Shown: positions 33,630-42,831 of the stretch, piece after piece | Layout: every line of letters begins with the position of its first letter | How positions within the stretch are numbered: position 1 is the stretch's first letter | Assembly: GCA_027559495.1 (NCBI GenBank) | Contig: JAMXSV010000015.1 | Span: forward strand, 310,001 to 374,000 | DNA length: 64,000 nucleotides | Direction: 5' to 3' | From: Aurifilum marmelostoma | Lineage: Eukaryota > Ascomycota > Sordariomycetes > Diaporthales > Cryphonectriaceae | Position numbers and translations under genes: made by a program | Notes under the pieces: generated by a model | What the model was told of the DNA's origin: nothing | Seen by the model: only the letters and a program-made list of their open reading frames with translations | The model's database searches: none

Positions 33630-35015
33630 ATGACCGTGATACGATTCAACAAGTTCCCGCCCAACAAGACCCTCAAGGGCCACAAGCTCTTGTCGAATCT
33701 GGGCGAGGTCTTCAGACCCTCGGACGACGAGATCGCACTCATCAAGAAGAAGTATCCGGACCTGCAGGTCCAGGTGGGCGACAGAGACGGCGGCATCACC
33801 AAGGACGAGTGGAAAGATGTGACAATCCTGCTCACGGGCTACAGCCGAGAGTTCCTGCCGGGGAAGGACGACGTGCCCAACCTGCAGTACGTGCAGCTCT
33901 CGTCGGCAGGGGCCAATGCGATCGTCTCGGATCCCTTGTATACTGATACGGATGTGGCTTTCTGCACTGCGAATGGAGTCCATGGGTGAGTAGTTCATGG
34001 GGAAACAGAGTGCATAATTATATTGCTATATGTGTCATTGGCATTGCCAGACAGTCGCCTTGTTACTGACGGACGGGATGGTCGCTGATTGGTGGGTGAG
34101 CAGTCCCCAAATATCCGAGTGGATTATTGCGACGTTTCTGGCTTTCCAACATCAAAGTGAGTGAGAATTAAGTCCCTTGAAAAAGCTATTCTTCGTCGTT
34201 ATTCATGGTAGTCGGCTGATGAGCGAGTGAATGTTCCAAGTTCCCGCATACCTGCAGAAGCAGAAAGAAGGCAAATGGATTCGAGGAACCGAGCCCACGG
34301 TTGATGCAGTCCAGCAGAGAGTGTGAGTATTAATTCTCAGTCCGGTGACATTTCAAGAACAGGAAGGAAATAAGAAGGGACGATTCAAACCAATTGCTGA
34401 CCACCTTCACACAGAGGCATTCTGGGCTACGGTAGCATCGGGCGCCAGACGGCACGCGTAGCCAGAGCAATGGGAATGGACGTCTACGCATACACGCTGC
34501 ACGAGCGCAAGACGCCAGAATCCAAAAAGGACAACTCGTACAGCCCGCCAGGGCTTGGCGACCCGGACGGCACCCTTCCCTCCAAGTGGTTCTACGGCGA
34601 GAGCACGGAGGAGCTGCACGAGTTCCTGGGATCCGGGCTCGACCTGCTGGTGGTCGCGATGCCCCTGACCCCCAAAACCACAGGCCTCATCGGTGCGCCT
34701 GAGTTCCAGGTGCTCTCGGCCAAGAAGACGTTTGTGTCGAATATTGCGCGCGGGCCCATCATCAAGACGGACGATCTGATTGAGGCGCTAGAGGGCGACG
34801 TTATTCGCGGGGCCGCGCTGGACGTGACGGACCCGGAGCCTCTGCCGGACGGCCACCCGCTCTGGAGCGCCAAGAACGTGCTCATCACTCCGCATGTGAG
34901 CGGTGCTTCTACGCATTACTTTGAGCGGGTCTGGGGGATTGTGAAGCTGAACCTGCAGCATCTGAGCGAGGGCAAGGAGCTTACGAATAAGGTCAATCGG
35001 AGGGAGGGATATTAG
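33630..35015 (+). CDS. D-isomer-specific 2-hydroxyacid dehydrogenase (NAD-binding)
   Basis: Exons 33630-33985, 34104-34156, 34241-34322 and 34415-35015 give 363 residues with matching phases. The N-terminal substrate domain includes LLTGYSREFLPGKDDVPNLQ and SSAGANAI. The nucleotide-binding domain begins GILGYGSIGRQTARVARAMG (about 165-184), a Rossmann GxGxxG. The catalytic trio of the family is in place: Arg in NIARGPIIK (about 274), Glu in DPEPLPDGHPLW (about 303) and His in ITPHVSGAS (about 323). It reduces a 2-keto acid (glyoxylate, hydroxypyruvate or similar) with NAD(P)H; the exact substrate is not evident. No targeting signal is seen. Two of the four exons are very small (53 and 82 nt). 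Confidence 0.93.
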
Positions 35016-35368
35016 ATGCGATATAAGAGCCCGTCTTCTTTCTTTCCCCGACTATTAGAGTGAATCACGGTCGCAAAAACAGAACTGAGCATCTTAAACG
35101 GGTCTGCAGACTGTGGTCTGCGACTTGATGGCCTATCGCATCGACACAGAAGAGTATCAATCGTTATACAGCACGAGTGATACAAGATGTTAGTTCTTTC
35201 ATCAGAGTTCGTTCCAGTAACCAGCAAGTAACATGAAGTCTCAATGGGTATTTACTATGATGTATTGCGACCTGGACTGGGAGGTGACCGTGGTTTCGAG
35301 TTGAAAGATTGACCACATGGCTATATAATATTTCTTTAATTGCTAATAACAATAATGAACAAACAGAT
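35016..35368. other. Intergenic flank of the tRNA gene
   Basis: About 350 bases, AT-rich in the last 80, with TATATAAT roughly 45 bases before the tRNA. No coding frame is supported. Confidence 0.6.
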
Positions 35369-35464
35369 GGTTCGGTGGTGTAGTTGGTCATCACGACAGT
35401 CTAACAGGAAATCATTGATTTCGTTGTGCACTGTAGGTCCCCGGTTCAAACCCGGGCCGAATCA
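35369..35464 (+). tRNA. tRNA-Val (AAC) with intron
   Basis: GGTTCGG pairs with CCGAATC to form the acceptor stem (one G-T pair), with discriminator A at 35464. The D arm is GTGTAGTTGGTCATCAC. The anticodon stem ACAGT/ACTGT encloses loop C-T-AAC-A, interrupted by an intron of about 22 nt (near 35407-35428) just 3' of position 37, then C38. The T arm is CCCGG-TTCAAAC-CCGGG. A T5 terminator lies at 35466-35470. A and B boxes are intact. This agrees with the filamentous-fungal tRNA-Val(AAC) sequence I recall. Confidence 0.95.
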
Positions 35465-35630
35465 ATTTTTGTCCTTCGCTTTTGTCGACTGTGTGCATGT
35501 TGTCTTAACCGTGATCGACGAGTCAGTCAGCATGAGAAGTTGTGACTATGAAATGGTCTTGATTGCCTTTTGTCCATTCAACGAACAAGAACTGTGTGAA
35601 AACATCGCGGCTCTATTTTATGGTGGGCTG

Positions 35631-35710
35631 GTGTCTTAGGCTGACGGGTGGTGTCTTAGGCTGATGGGTGGTGTCTAAGGCTGATGGGTGGTGTCTTAGG
35701 CTGATGGGTG
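35631..35710. repeat. 20-bp minisatellite, four copies
   Basis: Four head-to-tail copies of GTGTCTTAGGCTGATGGGTG. The first has C for T at position 15, the third has A for T at position 7. A fifth partial copy (GCGTC) begins at 35711. It lies about 165 bases after the tRNA-Val gene. Confidence 0.95.
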
Positions 35711-37293
35711 GCGTCACCAAACTGACTTTGAGGAGACAGGCTTGTTTCCCTGGTTTCCTGCAATGGATCTGGTGTAACGTTGCAGCAGTTCATCACCTCT
35801 GATCTAAACGCCTGACATCCTCGAGAATATGCGGCACGTACCCTCTGACAGTATGTCCCGTCGCTGCTTCGCGCCCTCAATGGTGAAACCCTTGGCATCG
35901 ACATGACCTGGCATACAGCAATGCCTGCGGTTGACCAGATATCTCATTCAGAGCACCCACAGAGGCCGCCATCGATTGTCTTGGTTTTGGCACTGTTCTC
36001 GAACCAGAGCTCGATCAGAGCTCGTACCTAGGCACGCTAGGGTGGTAGTCATGCCACCAATGACTGCTGTTCGTGTTTCCAAGACGACATCGTCATTTCT
36101 CATTCCACCGCCCTCCGGCGCGGTCTCCTATGACGAGTTATTGCCACCCTTTCGGACCACAACGCCACGGGTAGAAAGCTTCAATGGCCGGCAAGACAGA
36201 GAGATGGGCTCTCCCAACTGCCTTCTGACGTTTGCCCCCAGCCATTAGCGGTCTGTGTCCGCTAGAATATTTACGCTGGCTGCGCAGAGCCAATAAGAGT
36301 AGCTCTGCGCCCAAGGCATGTTGAGGTCCCTGGGAACTCAGTAGTTCCCACCTACGGCCCTGTTCTGAACTGGGTGTGCTTCGCAAGCCTCACACTTGCC
36401 TCTGATGACGCCGTACAAGTCACGGCCGCCTCTGGTGGTGAAGTAGGATTCGATGCCAAGCCACCTTTGGCTTCTACCACGCCTCACATGCGTCGACTCG
36501 ACTTGCTTGAAGTCAGTCCATATTTCACTGCTGTTGACGTCCGAGTCCTATGCTCTGTGTAAAACCTTCCGGTGTCGAGGGGAAGAAGAGAGGAAATAGG
36601 AAGAGAGGGAGGGGGGCAAGAACATCTCGAGTATTCAGGACGATGATGCCCCTCCTTCCTGCATAGGAACTCATAGTACTAGGCAGGAGCAAGGCTTGTT
36701 CGAATCTCAGCAGGAGCAAGTTAACAAAGTTATATATTTTCAATATTCCTTATTAATAATTAGCAGTATATTCAAAATGTATAATCTGTATAGGAAAGAG
36801 GTACTGGAAGCGGAGAGATAGAAACTCCGATGCTTTAACCTATATAGTGTCTTGGTTGGGCCTTACAGTGTACATACTGAGCCCTCTGTAGTAGTAATCC
36901 CTATATTTAGTGATGAATGACTATTAGCTTATATAAACTTGCTATTCAGGTCGAAGCGAGAATGGCAAGAGAAATCGATAATGAGAACGAGGGCGTGCAA
37001 GAAGCTGTTTGTCCGCAATATGGCTCGTTTTCGATCTCGTTGCTGCATCGCTTCTTCCGATGGTTCGAGTTCTCTTCAGGTTCGTTTGAAGAAGCAGAGA
37101 CGGCTGTGAGGGCCGCATACTTCATCTAGAGCAGCAATGAGCCGTCGGATCCTGCCTGCAGATGAGACGACTCCAAGACATGCAATCGAGCTCAGGAAGG
37201 CCGAGACAATCACAGAGGGAGCCCAGGTGGCGGGTTTTGGTGCTGCTTGTTGATATTCGGGCCACAGAAGCCTATGGTGTCTGCTTCTAGACC
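35711..37293. other. Intergenic, possibly decayed coding sequence
   Basis: About 1.6 kb. Its left 850 bases are unusually GC-balanced for intergenic DNA. They hold overlapping open frames on both strands (plus 35931-36248; minus around 36330-36470 with GGRDLYGVIRGKCEAC), each broken by stops and matching nothing I know. The right part is AT-rich. It may be a decayed gene or transposon piece; I cannot show it. Confidence 0.4.
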
Positions 37294-38271
37294 TCATTTC
37301 GTCCCCCCAGCGGTGCCCAGGTCCTCCTTCGCATCAGGCCTGTCCCACGTCGCCCTCTCGAGCCTCTCTACTGCACCAATCAGCTCCCAGATCCGTCTCG
37401 TCGCCCTGGCCCTCTCAGCCTCCTGGCTAGCAAAGGTCTCCTCAAGCACATCCCGCATGAAGGTCGGCATCGCCGTCTTGGACGCAGCCTCGTAGTCGTA
37501 GATGACGACGTCCTCTTCTATGCGCGCCGCGACCCGTCTGTGCTTGTGGGAGAGCACTACCGCGTCCAAGACCAAGGAGGACGACGCCGTGCTGGAAGAC
37601 GATGGCGGATGGCGCAGCTTGTGGTAGACGGAGATGCGGTCCGGATAGGTCAACGGGAACTTGAAGTCGGCCTTGATGCTCTTCATGATGAGACCAACAC
37701 CGTGCGGGGTCATCAGGCCGGCCCACTGGCGGCGGTGGGCCGGGTCGACGCGGACTGCAAAGTTGGTTGCCCAGTTGACGCGGGAGGACTCGGCGTAGCG
37801 GATGTAGGTCACATTGTTGACATGTCGCTGGAGGTGCGTACATGTGATTAGCCCTCCTCTCCATCTCTCCTTTCCTTTCTTGTGCAACGTACGAAGGTAT
37901 CCTGTTCGCCCCAAACAACCTGCTGCCCCTCCAACCCCCCTCCTCCCACCCGTCAGAAACCCCTCGCTCCCTGCCACCAGCTCCCTCCACTCCGCCGCCA
38001 GAGCGCCGAGGACCACGCCGGCCTCGGCGACCTGCGCAGGCGAGCAGCCGAACATGATGCACTTGCCTACACGTGTGCGGAGATCGGACGGCCATCTCGA
38101 CGGTGGTGGCGGCGGTGGAGAAGAGTCTGATGTCCCAGTGGGTTCGGCATAGTTCTTGAGAGTCGAGGAGAGGGCGCGAGTAGTGGTGGTGAAGGAGGAG
38201 CAGGAGGGGGAGGTACGTGTCGTAATCCGGCCTCGGGGTGGGAAGGGAAGGAGGGGCGCTCGAGGGGGCAT
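37294..38271 (-). CDS. Mitochondrial-type hotdog-fold thioesterase family protein, frame interrupted
   Basis: Exon 1 starts at ATG 38271 and should run to 37893; exon 2 is 37827-37294. The N-terminus is Arg/Ser/Thr rich and looks like a mitochondrial presequence (TTRTSPSCSSFTTTTRALSS). The hotdog signature HVNNVTYIRYAESSRVNW opens exon 2, with GVGLIMKSIKADFKFPLTYP and VVLSHKHRRVAARIEEDVV behind it, as in fungal acyl-thioesterase-like proteins. The piece expected just before HVNN, VVWGEQDTF, is present but in another frame. The frame changes at the C6 run 37935-37940 (G6 on the coding strand), where one base fewer gives GGRRGLEGQQVVWGEQDTF and a clean GTACGT donor at 37892. Read without that correction the ORF stays open through the intron, giving 325 residues. 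Substrate unknown. Confidence 0.82.
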   Translation of the reverse strand: MPPRAPLLPFPPRGRITTRTSPSCSSFTTTTRALSSTLKNYAEPTGTSDSSPPPPPPSRWPSDLRTRVGKCIMFGCSPAQVAEAGVVLGALAAEWRELVAGSEGFLTGGRRGVGGAAGCLGRTGYLRTLHKKGKERWRGGLITCTHLQRHVNNVTYIRYAESSRVNWATNFAVRVDPAHRRQWAGLMTPHGVGLIMKSIKADFKFPLTYPDRISVYHKLRHPPSSSSTASSSLVLDAVVLSHKHRRVAARIEEDVVIYDYEAASKTAMPTFMRDVLEETFASQEAERARATRRIWELIGAVERLERATWDRPDAKEDLGTAGGTK

Positions 38272-38734
38272 CGTGGAGGGATGGCGGAGTGAGGCAGGCC
38301 TGTGCTGCTGGTATGAGGGAAGAGGTCTAGATTAATCAAGAGTAAAAGGCACCAATATGAATCAGATCGAAATCATACTCTAATTTTTGGAAGCGGCACT
38401 ATATATACAATTACACCTGTCGCTGTTCGAGACTGTTGAAGGTAAAATACTTGGATGGGGAAATGGGGAGTGCGAGCTCGGCTTCAGGAGACCCCCAAAG
38501 ACCCTGAGCGTCCCTACAGTGGTAGTGTACGATTGATAAGATAAGAAGAAGCTGTGGCGTCATAGCCCAACCAGCCGCTGTCCTCATCATTGCGCGTCGA
38601 TGTCTACATAACTGCCCTTCTTCTACCAAGTCCGCTGTTCATCCCCCTTCTCCTCCACGACGAAGAAACGAACCATTCGAGACAGTGAATCGCTGACCAG
38701 CTATGCCCACCGCAGTGCTTCTACATCAAGCACC
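38272..38734. other. Divergent promoter region
   Basis: About 460 bases between the start codons of the thioesterase gene (leftward) and the LYR gene (rightward). Both have mitochondrial links, so shared control is possible. No separate gene is seen. Confidence 0.6.
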
Positions 38735-39266
38735 ATGCCACCCCCGATCAACCCAGAGCTAAGACGTGAGGTCATCGCCATCTACAAAGGTACACTGTAC
38801 ATCCCCCTTCAGAGCTACGATCCTGTTCGTGCCTCGAGATAGCACACGACGCTTCCGAGGATTCGAGTCGAGTCGCCATAAAGCCCTGACGAGAGAGGTA
38901 GGGGATAATGTCAAGAGTAAATACTGACGTCTGGGCTCTCAAACCTCGCAGAGCTCCTCAATCTCGGCAGAGAATACCCCCAGGGCTTCAACTACTTCCG
39001 CCCACGGCTGCACAAGGCCTTCATGGCCAATGCAGGACTCCGCGACGAGGAGGCTATCAGGAAAGGAATTGAGAGGGCTAAATTCGTGCAAAAAGGTCAG
39101 TCCAGCCTGCTTCCCCCCCCCCCCCGTTCTTCTCTTTTCCCCTGAACACACCCACACCCACACCCCAATCATCCGTCGGCTTTTTTCTCTTCTTCTTCTA
39201 TTGTTCCAAGGAATGCTAGACATTGACAAGGAAGAACCCGTCTCGGCAGAAATCGAAACACTGTGA
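38735..39266 (+). CDS. LYR-motif protein, ETF regulatory factor (LYRM5/ETFRF1) type
   Basis: Exons 38735-38789, 38952-39095 and 39211-39266 give 84 residues with matching phases. The sequence contains IYKELLNLGREYPQGFNYFRPRL in place of the LYR tripeptide region, then a Phe in HKAF and IERAKFVQKG. This is the compact three-helix LYR/complex-I-LYR fold. The spacing and the LGREYP segment match human LYRM5, which deflavinates electron transfer flavoprotein in mitochondria. Length fits (human about 90). It is too short to carry a separate presequence, as is normal for this family. The second intron holds a C13 tract. It is divergent from a second mitochondrial-type gene. Confidence 0.88.
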
Positions 39267-40320
39267 GTTACGACCCCCCTCACTCAGGCTGTTTATACAT
39301 CTCTCCTCCCCCCCCCCGGAACCTACGGTTACAGTCATCTGCGCGGCAACAAGCACTACGACCCGGCCCCACCGACGGAAGAAGCAAAAACGCAAGCGCA
39401 CACACATACGCGGGATGACTGGGTGTGGATCAGGTCGCATTATTTCAGCCTGAGCCCCCCCTGAGACGCCCGAGACAAACCCCCCCCCCCCCTTGAAAAA
39501 GCACGTTTCCTCGCTCGGTCCCGTCCCGAGATCCTTCCCGCTGTGACACAAGAGGCCACCACACACGGCAGAGACAGGATCTGCAAGCGTGCCGGCTCGT
39601 GCTGCATGCTGCATGCTGCAGATTCCCGACGACAGCGGTCACTCTGCGGGCGTGCCATCATTATAAGGGTGTGCGTTCCAGGACACAGGCTCCTCTACAG
39701 ACTCTTATATGCAAGCGAGCAAGTGTAGCGGTTTCTCTCTCCCTTTTGTGATGATGCGACTTTGTGGACAGAAGGACCCCTGCCACAATTTTGCTTTTTT
39801 TTTCACGATGAGTAGTACCAAAATGAATTGTCCAATGCCTGGGACGATATAGAAAAGAAGAGAAGAAAAAAAGAGATCCACGTTCCCGGGGGGGGGGAGA
39901 AAATATGCCCTTGACCACCCAAGTCTGAACCGGTCCTTCTCTAGTAATGATAAAACAAATTCACAAACCCGCGCGCACATGGCTGCAGGAAAGCAGATGC
40001 TGCGGATGAGTCCAACATGGCTGACAGAAGTGTGTGCTCAATATATACAGGTATTACCTGAAAAGGTATCGCACGCTGAGGAAGCGGTATGATGGGGTAT
40101 GAAGTGTCGCTTGGGACATTGCTGGTCGTAATGGAGGGTGAAGGAAAAAGAAGGGGGGGGAAAGGAGAAGGAAGATCTGCAAGGCGTGACACGTACGCGT
40201 AGCAGGATGAAGACGCGGCACGGGGCCGATGGGACGATAGGTGGGAGATCCAGGAGCGGTTGACTGACCCCGCACCACCTCGTTAGCATCACAAAGGGGG
40301 AGGCCAATATAATGAATCTT
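39267..40320. other. Intergenic, C- and G-tract rich
   Basis: About 1.05 kb between the LYR gene and the methyltransferase stop codon. C runs lie at 39309-39317 and 39480-39492, and G runs at 39889-39897. Frames on both strands are low-complexity shadows; no gene supported. Confidence 0.55.
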
Positions 40321-42831
40321 TCATGCCGGCGGAGGGTCCTTCATCTTCCGGGCCCACCATGCGCCCACCTCAAGACACTCGCCCCAGTTCGCCCCGTCGT
40401 TCTCGACGAGCTCCTTCATGAGCTTGCCCATCCAGGCGTCCCACTCGTCCTGCTTCTTGCCGCTCACCTCCCTCAGCGACGGCTCCATGCCCTCGATGAA
40501 GCCCAGCACCGTCTGCAGCGCCGTCTGCCTGAGCGCCAGCTGTGCCGAGCCTAGGATCCTGCCCTTCTTGTCTCCGTCACAGTTGTCGCCGCCGTGGTGG
40601 GCCTTGCTTGTGGCCCGCCCTACCGCCTTGCCCGTGTCCACGTAGCTCTTGCCGTCCTTGGTCACCACACCGCCCACGCCCTCCCGCTCCCACCGTACCT
40701 CGGTCAGCGGGATGGCCAGCCGCTTGAAGCCGAACCCAGTGAGCAGGGGCTCCTGGATGAAGTACGAGCCGAGGTTGGCGCACGGCCAGCTGAGCAGCTG
40801 TTGCGACTCCAAATACTTGTTCACCCAGCTGTTGTACTCAATCAGGTAGTTGTTCTGTGGTCCCGAGAGCGGGGTGTTGTTGCCCAGAAAGTAGGCGCCG
40901 AGCTCGGTGACCTGATTCTCCTGCTCCGTCTTCTTGCCACCGCCGTTGGACGTGTCGCCACCGTTGTTGTTATTCGACGGCTCGTGTTCAAAGGCCTTGG
41001 GCCCCGAGGTTGGCGTGGGCGTGTCTGGCACATGCGGCCTGAGCATGCGGATAGGGTGGTCGCTATCCCAGGCCTCGAGTGTGCCGCCCGGCTTCAGGAT
41101 GCGCAGGAACTCATCCATGAGCGGCTGGAACTGGGACAGCTTGTTGACAAGGGACAGCTCCTTGCACATGACCAGGTCGAACTCGTCGTCGGGGAACGGG
41201 AGGGGCAGGATGCGCAGATCGTGCTGGACAAAATCCCACTTCATCTTCTTGTCCGGCGGCAGTTCTGCCCAGTTGCCAGCTGCTGAAGACGTCGAGCCCC
41301 TGTCCCTGGGCGTTATCGGAGGGATCGCGCTGCCGGGGCCTGGCACACCGGCTATGCCGCCGAGAGGTGCGATGTCGAGACCGGTAAACGAGATGTTGGA
41401 GTAGCCCTTGCGGGAGAAGTACGAGTGGCACATCATGCTCCAGAAGCCGTACCCGCAGGCCAGGTCGAGCACGCGCGCGGGTGGGTGCTTGACGACGGCC
41501 GGGGAGCAGACGGGCCCGCCAAAGAGCTGGAAGAGGAGGAGGGTGCGGAGGGACTGGCGATGGAGCTCGTGGAGGTCGACGGGGAGGGGATAGGGCAGGG
41601 TCGGGTCGGAGAGGTAGGTGCGGCCGTTGCTCTTGGTGACAAAGGGCTTCTTGGGCGACCCCTGGCGGGACCTGGTGGATGCATCATCGTCCTCCCTCGA
41701 GGCCGAGGCGAGGTCGTTGACGGTGCGGCTGCTCAGCGAGGTGGTAGCGCTCACGCTTTGGGAGCGTAAGGTGCTGTCGCCGCCGGCCATCGCATTGTGG
41801 TATTGTCTGGGGCTGCGAAGGAGGCGCTCACGTTCCAGGGGCGCGGAAGCGGAGGTGGATGTAGTAGTGGTGGTGGTGGTGGTTGTCGCAGTGGTCGCAG
41901 AAGTAGATGTCAGCGTTGGTGTAAGTGCAGGCAAAGTCGTGGGCACGCTGAGCCTGTTGTTGCGCTGGGCCCTGCGGATGGCTCTATACTCCCTGACAGA
42001 GTACACAGGGGTCAGAGGTGCACCAGAGTGTGGATAAGGATGTGGGATGAGGAGCTGGCGGGGGTGTCTGGCAGGATCTGGGTGGGATTGACGTCGAGAG
42101 TGGTGGTGGTTGTGGTGGTGGTGAAGTTGGTGGTGGTCCTCAAGCCTCTGGCCTGGTCGCTGGTCATCGCCGGCTTGGTCCTGATATGATGGGCGGTGGT
42201 GTTGGGAGGAAGAGGAGGACGAGGAGGTCGCAGTAGTAGCAGCAGCAGAGGCGGAAAGGAGGCTGCCGGCGTCTGCAGGTGGTTTGTTGCAGGAGGCGCA
42301 CACCGGGGTGGAGTTTGATGGAGATCCAGAAGATGGCAGACAGGAGGCAGAAGCGGGTGCGGATGCAGGCCCGCCGACCAAGGCAGCAGGGCTTTCAGGG
42401 CCAGGTCCAGGTTCAGGCTCAGGGACCCTTGGCAGGGGGGTCTGACACGATTGGCGCCGTCGGAGCGGGGGGTATAGATGCTGACTACCTGACCATTCTT
42501 TCCCCCCCCCTCCTTCCTCCTCTTCGTCTGCTTCCTCCTCTCCTGGAGGCGAGGCTGAGGCTGAGGCTGCGCTGGCGACTCGTGGCACGCCATCTGCATG
42601 CGCAGGCTGTTGTTGCTGCCCGTCGTATCCGCCACTGTTGCATGTACAGTACTCGTATCCTGATGGGTCCAATTCGCCATCGTCGTTGGATGTCCTCGAT
42701 GAGGGCTGGTTTTTGTTCTTCTTTTTGGGCAGGAAGAGTGCCTGGGAGGGGGTCGCTCTGGATCTCGAGCTGGCAGCGAATTCGCCCGGAAATGGCCGCC
42801 GACTTGCCGCAAAGCCCCACGCGTATTCCAT
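40321..42831 (-). CDS. SAM-dependent methyltransferase with a long disordered N-terminus
   Basis: Single exon from ATG 42831, 836 residues. Residues 1-430 are low complexity: Ser, Pro, Ala and His runs and a poly-Thr stretch (bases 41850-41895). A class I methyltransferase domain follows. Motif I is ARVLDLACGYGFWSMM (about 455-470), an acidic loop LDIAPLGG comes near 487, motif IV is PFPDDEFDLVMCKELSLVNK (about 540), and the post motif is LRILKPGGTLEAWDSDHPIR (about 575). A C-terminal extension contains EVRWEREGVGG and ECLEVGAWWARKMK. Fungi have a family of such long methyltransferases of undefined substrate; I cannot assign one. It is not LaeA-like in its motifs beyond the shared fold. The 5' leader carries a 22-base A run in the sense strand. 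Confidence 0.88.
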   Translation of the reverse strand: MEYAWGFAASRRPFPGEFAASSRSRATPSQALFLPKKKNKNQPSSRTSNDDGELDPSGYEYCTCNSGGYDGQQQQPAHADGVPRVASAASASASPPGEEEADEEEEGGGGKEWSGSQHLYPPLRRRQSCQTPLPRVPEPEPGPGPESPAALVGGPASAPASASCLPSSGSPSNSTPVCASCNKPPADAGSLLSASAAATTATSSSSSSSQHHRPSYQDQAGDDQRPGQRLEDHHQLHHHHNHHHSRRQSHPDPARHPRQLLIPHPYPHSGAPLTPVYSVREYRAIRRAQRNNRLSVPTTLPALTPTLTSTSATTATTTTTTTTTSTSASAPLERERLLRSPRQYHNAMAGGDSTLRSQSVSATTSLSSRTVNDLASASREDDDASTRSRQGSPKKPFVTKSNGRTYLSDPTLPYPLPVDLHELHRQSLRTLLLFQLFGGPVCSPAVVKHPPARVLDLACGYGFWSMMCHSYFSRKGYSNISFTGLDIAPLGGIAGVPGPGSAIPPITPRDRGSTSSAAGNWAELPPDKKMKWDFVQHDLRILPLPFPDDEFDLVMCKELSLVNKLSQFQPLMDEFLRILKPGGTLEAWDSDHPIRMLRPHVPDTPTPTSGPKAFEHEPSNNNNGGDTSNGGGKKTEQENQVTELGAYFLGNNTPLSGPQNNYLIEYNSWVNKYLESQQLLSWPCANLGSYFIQEPLLTGFGFKRLAIPLTEVRWEREGVGGVVTKDGKSYVDTGKAVGRATSKAHHGGDNCDGDKKGRILGSAQLALRQTALQTVLGFIEGMEPSLREVSGKKQDEWDAWMGKLMKELVENDGANWGECLEVGAWWARKMKDPPPA

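Noticed and set aside
35631..35710. CRISPR-like array
   Set aside because: The 20-bp units are directly adjacent with no spacers, and the genome is eukaryotic. It is a minisatellite.
36330..36470. Minus-strand frame with GGRDLYGVIRGKCEAC, perhaps a zinc-binding piece
   Set aside because: Closed by stops on both sides, no start, no plausible splice partners, and no family I can name. Mentioned only as possible decayed coding sequence.
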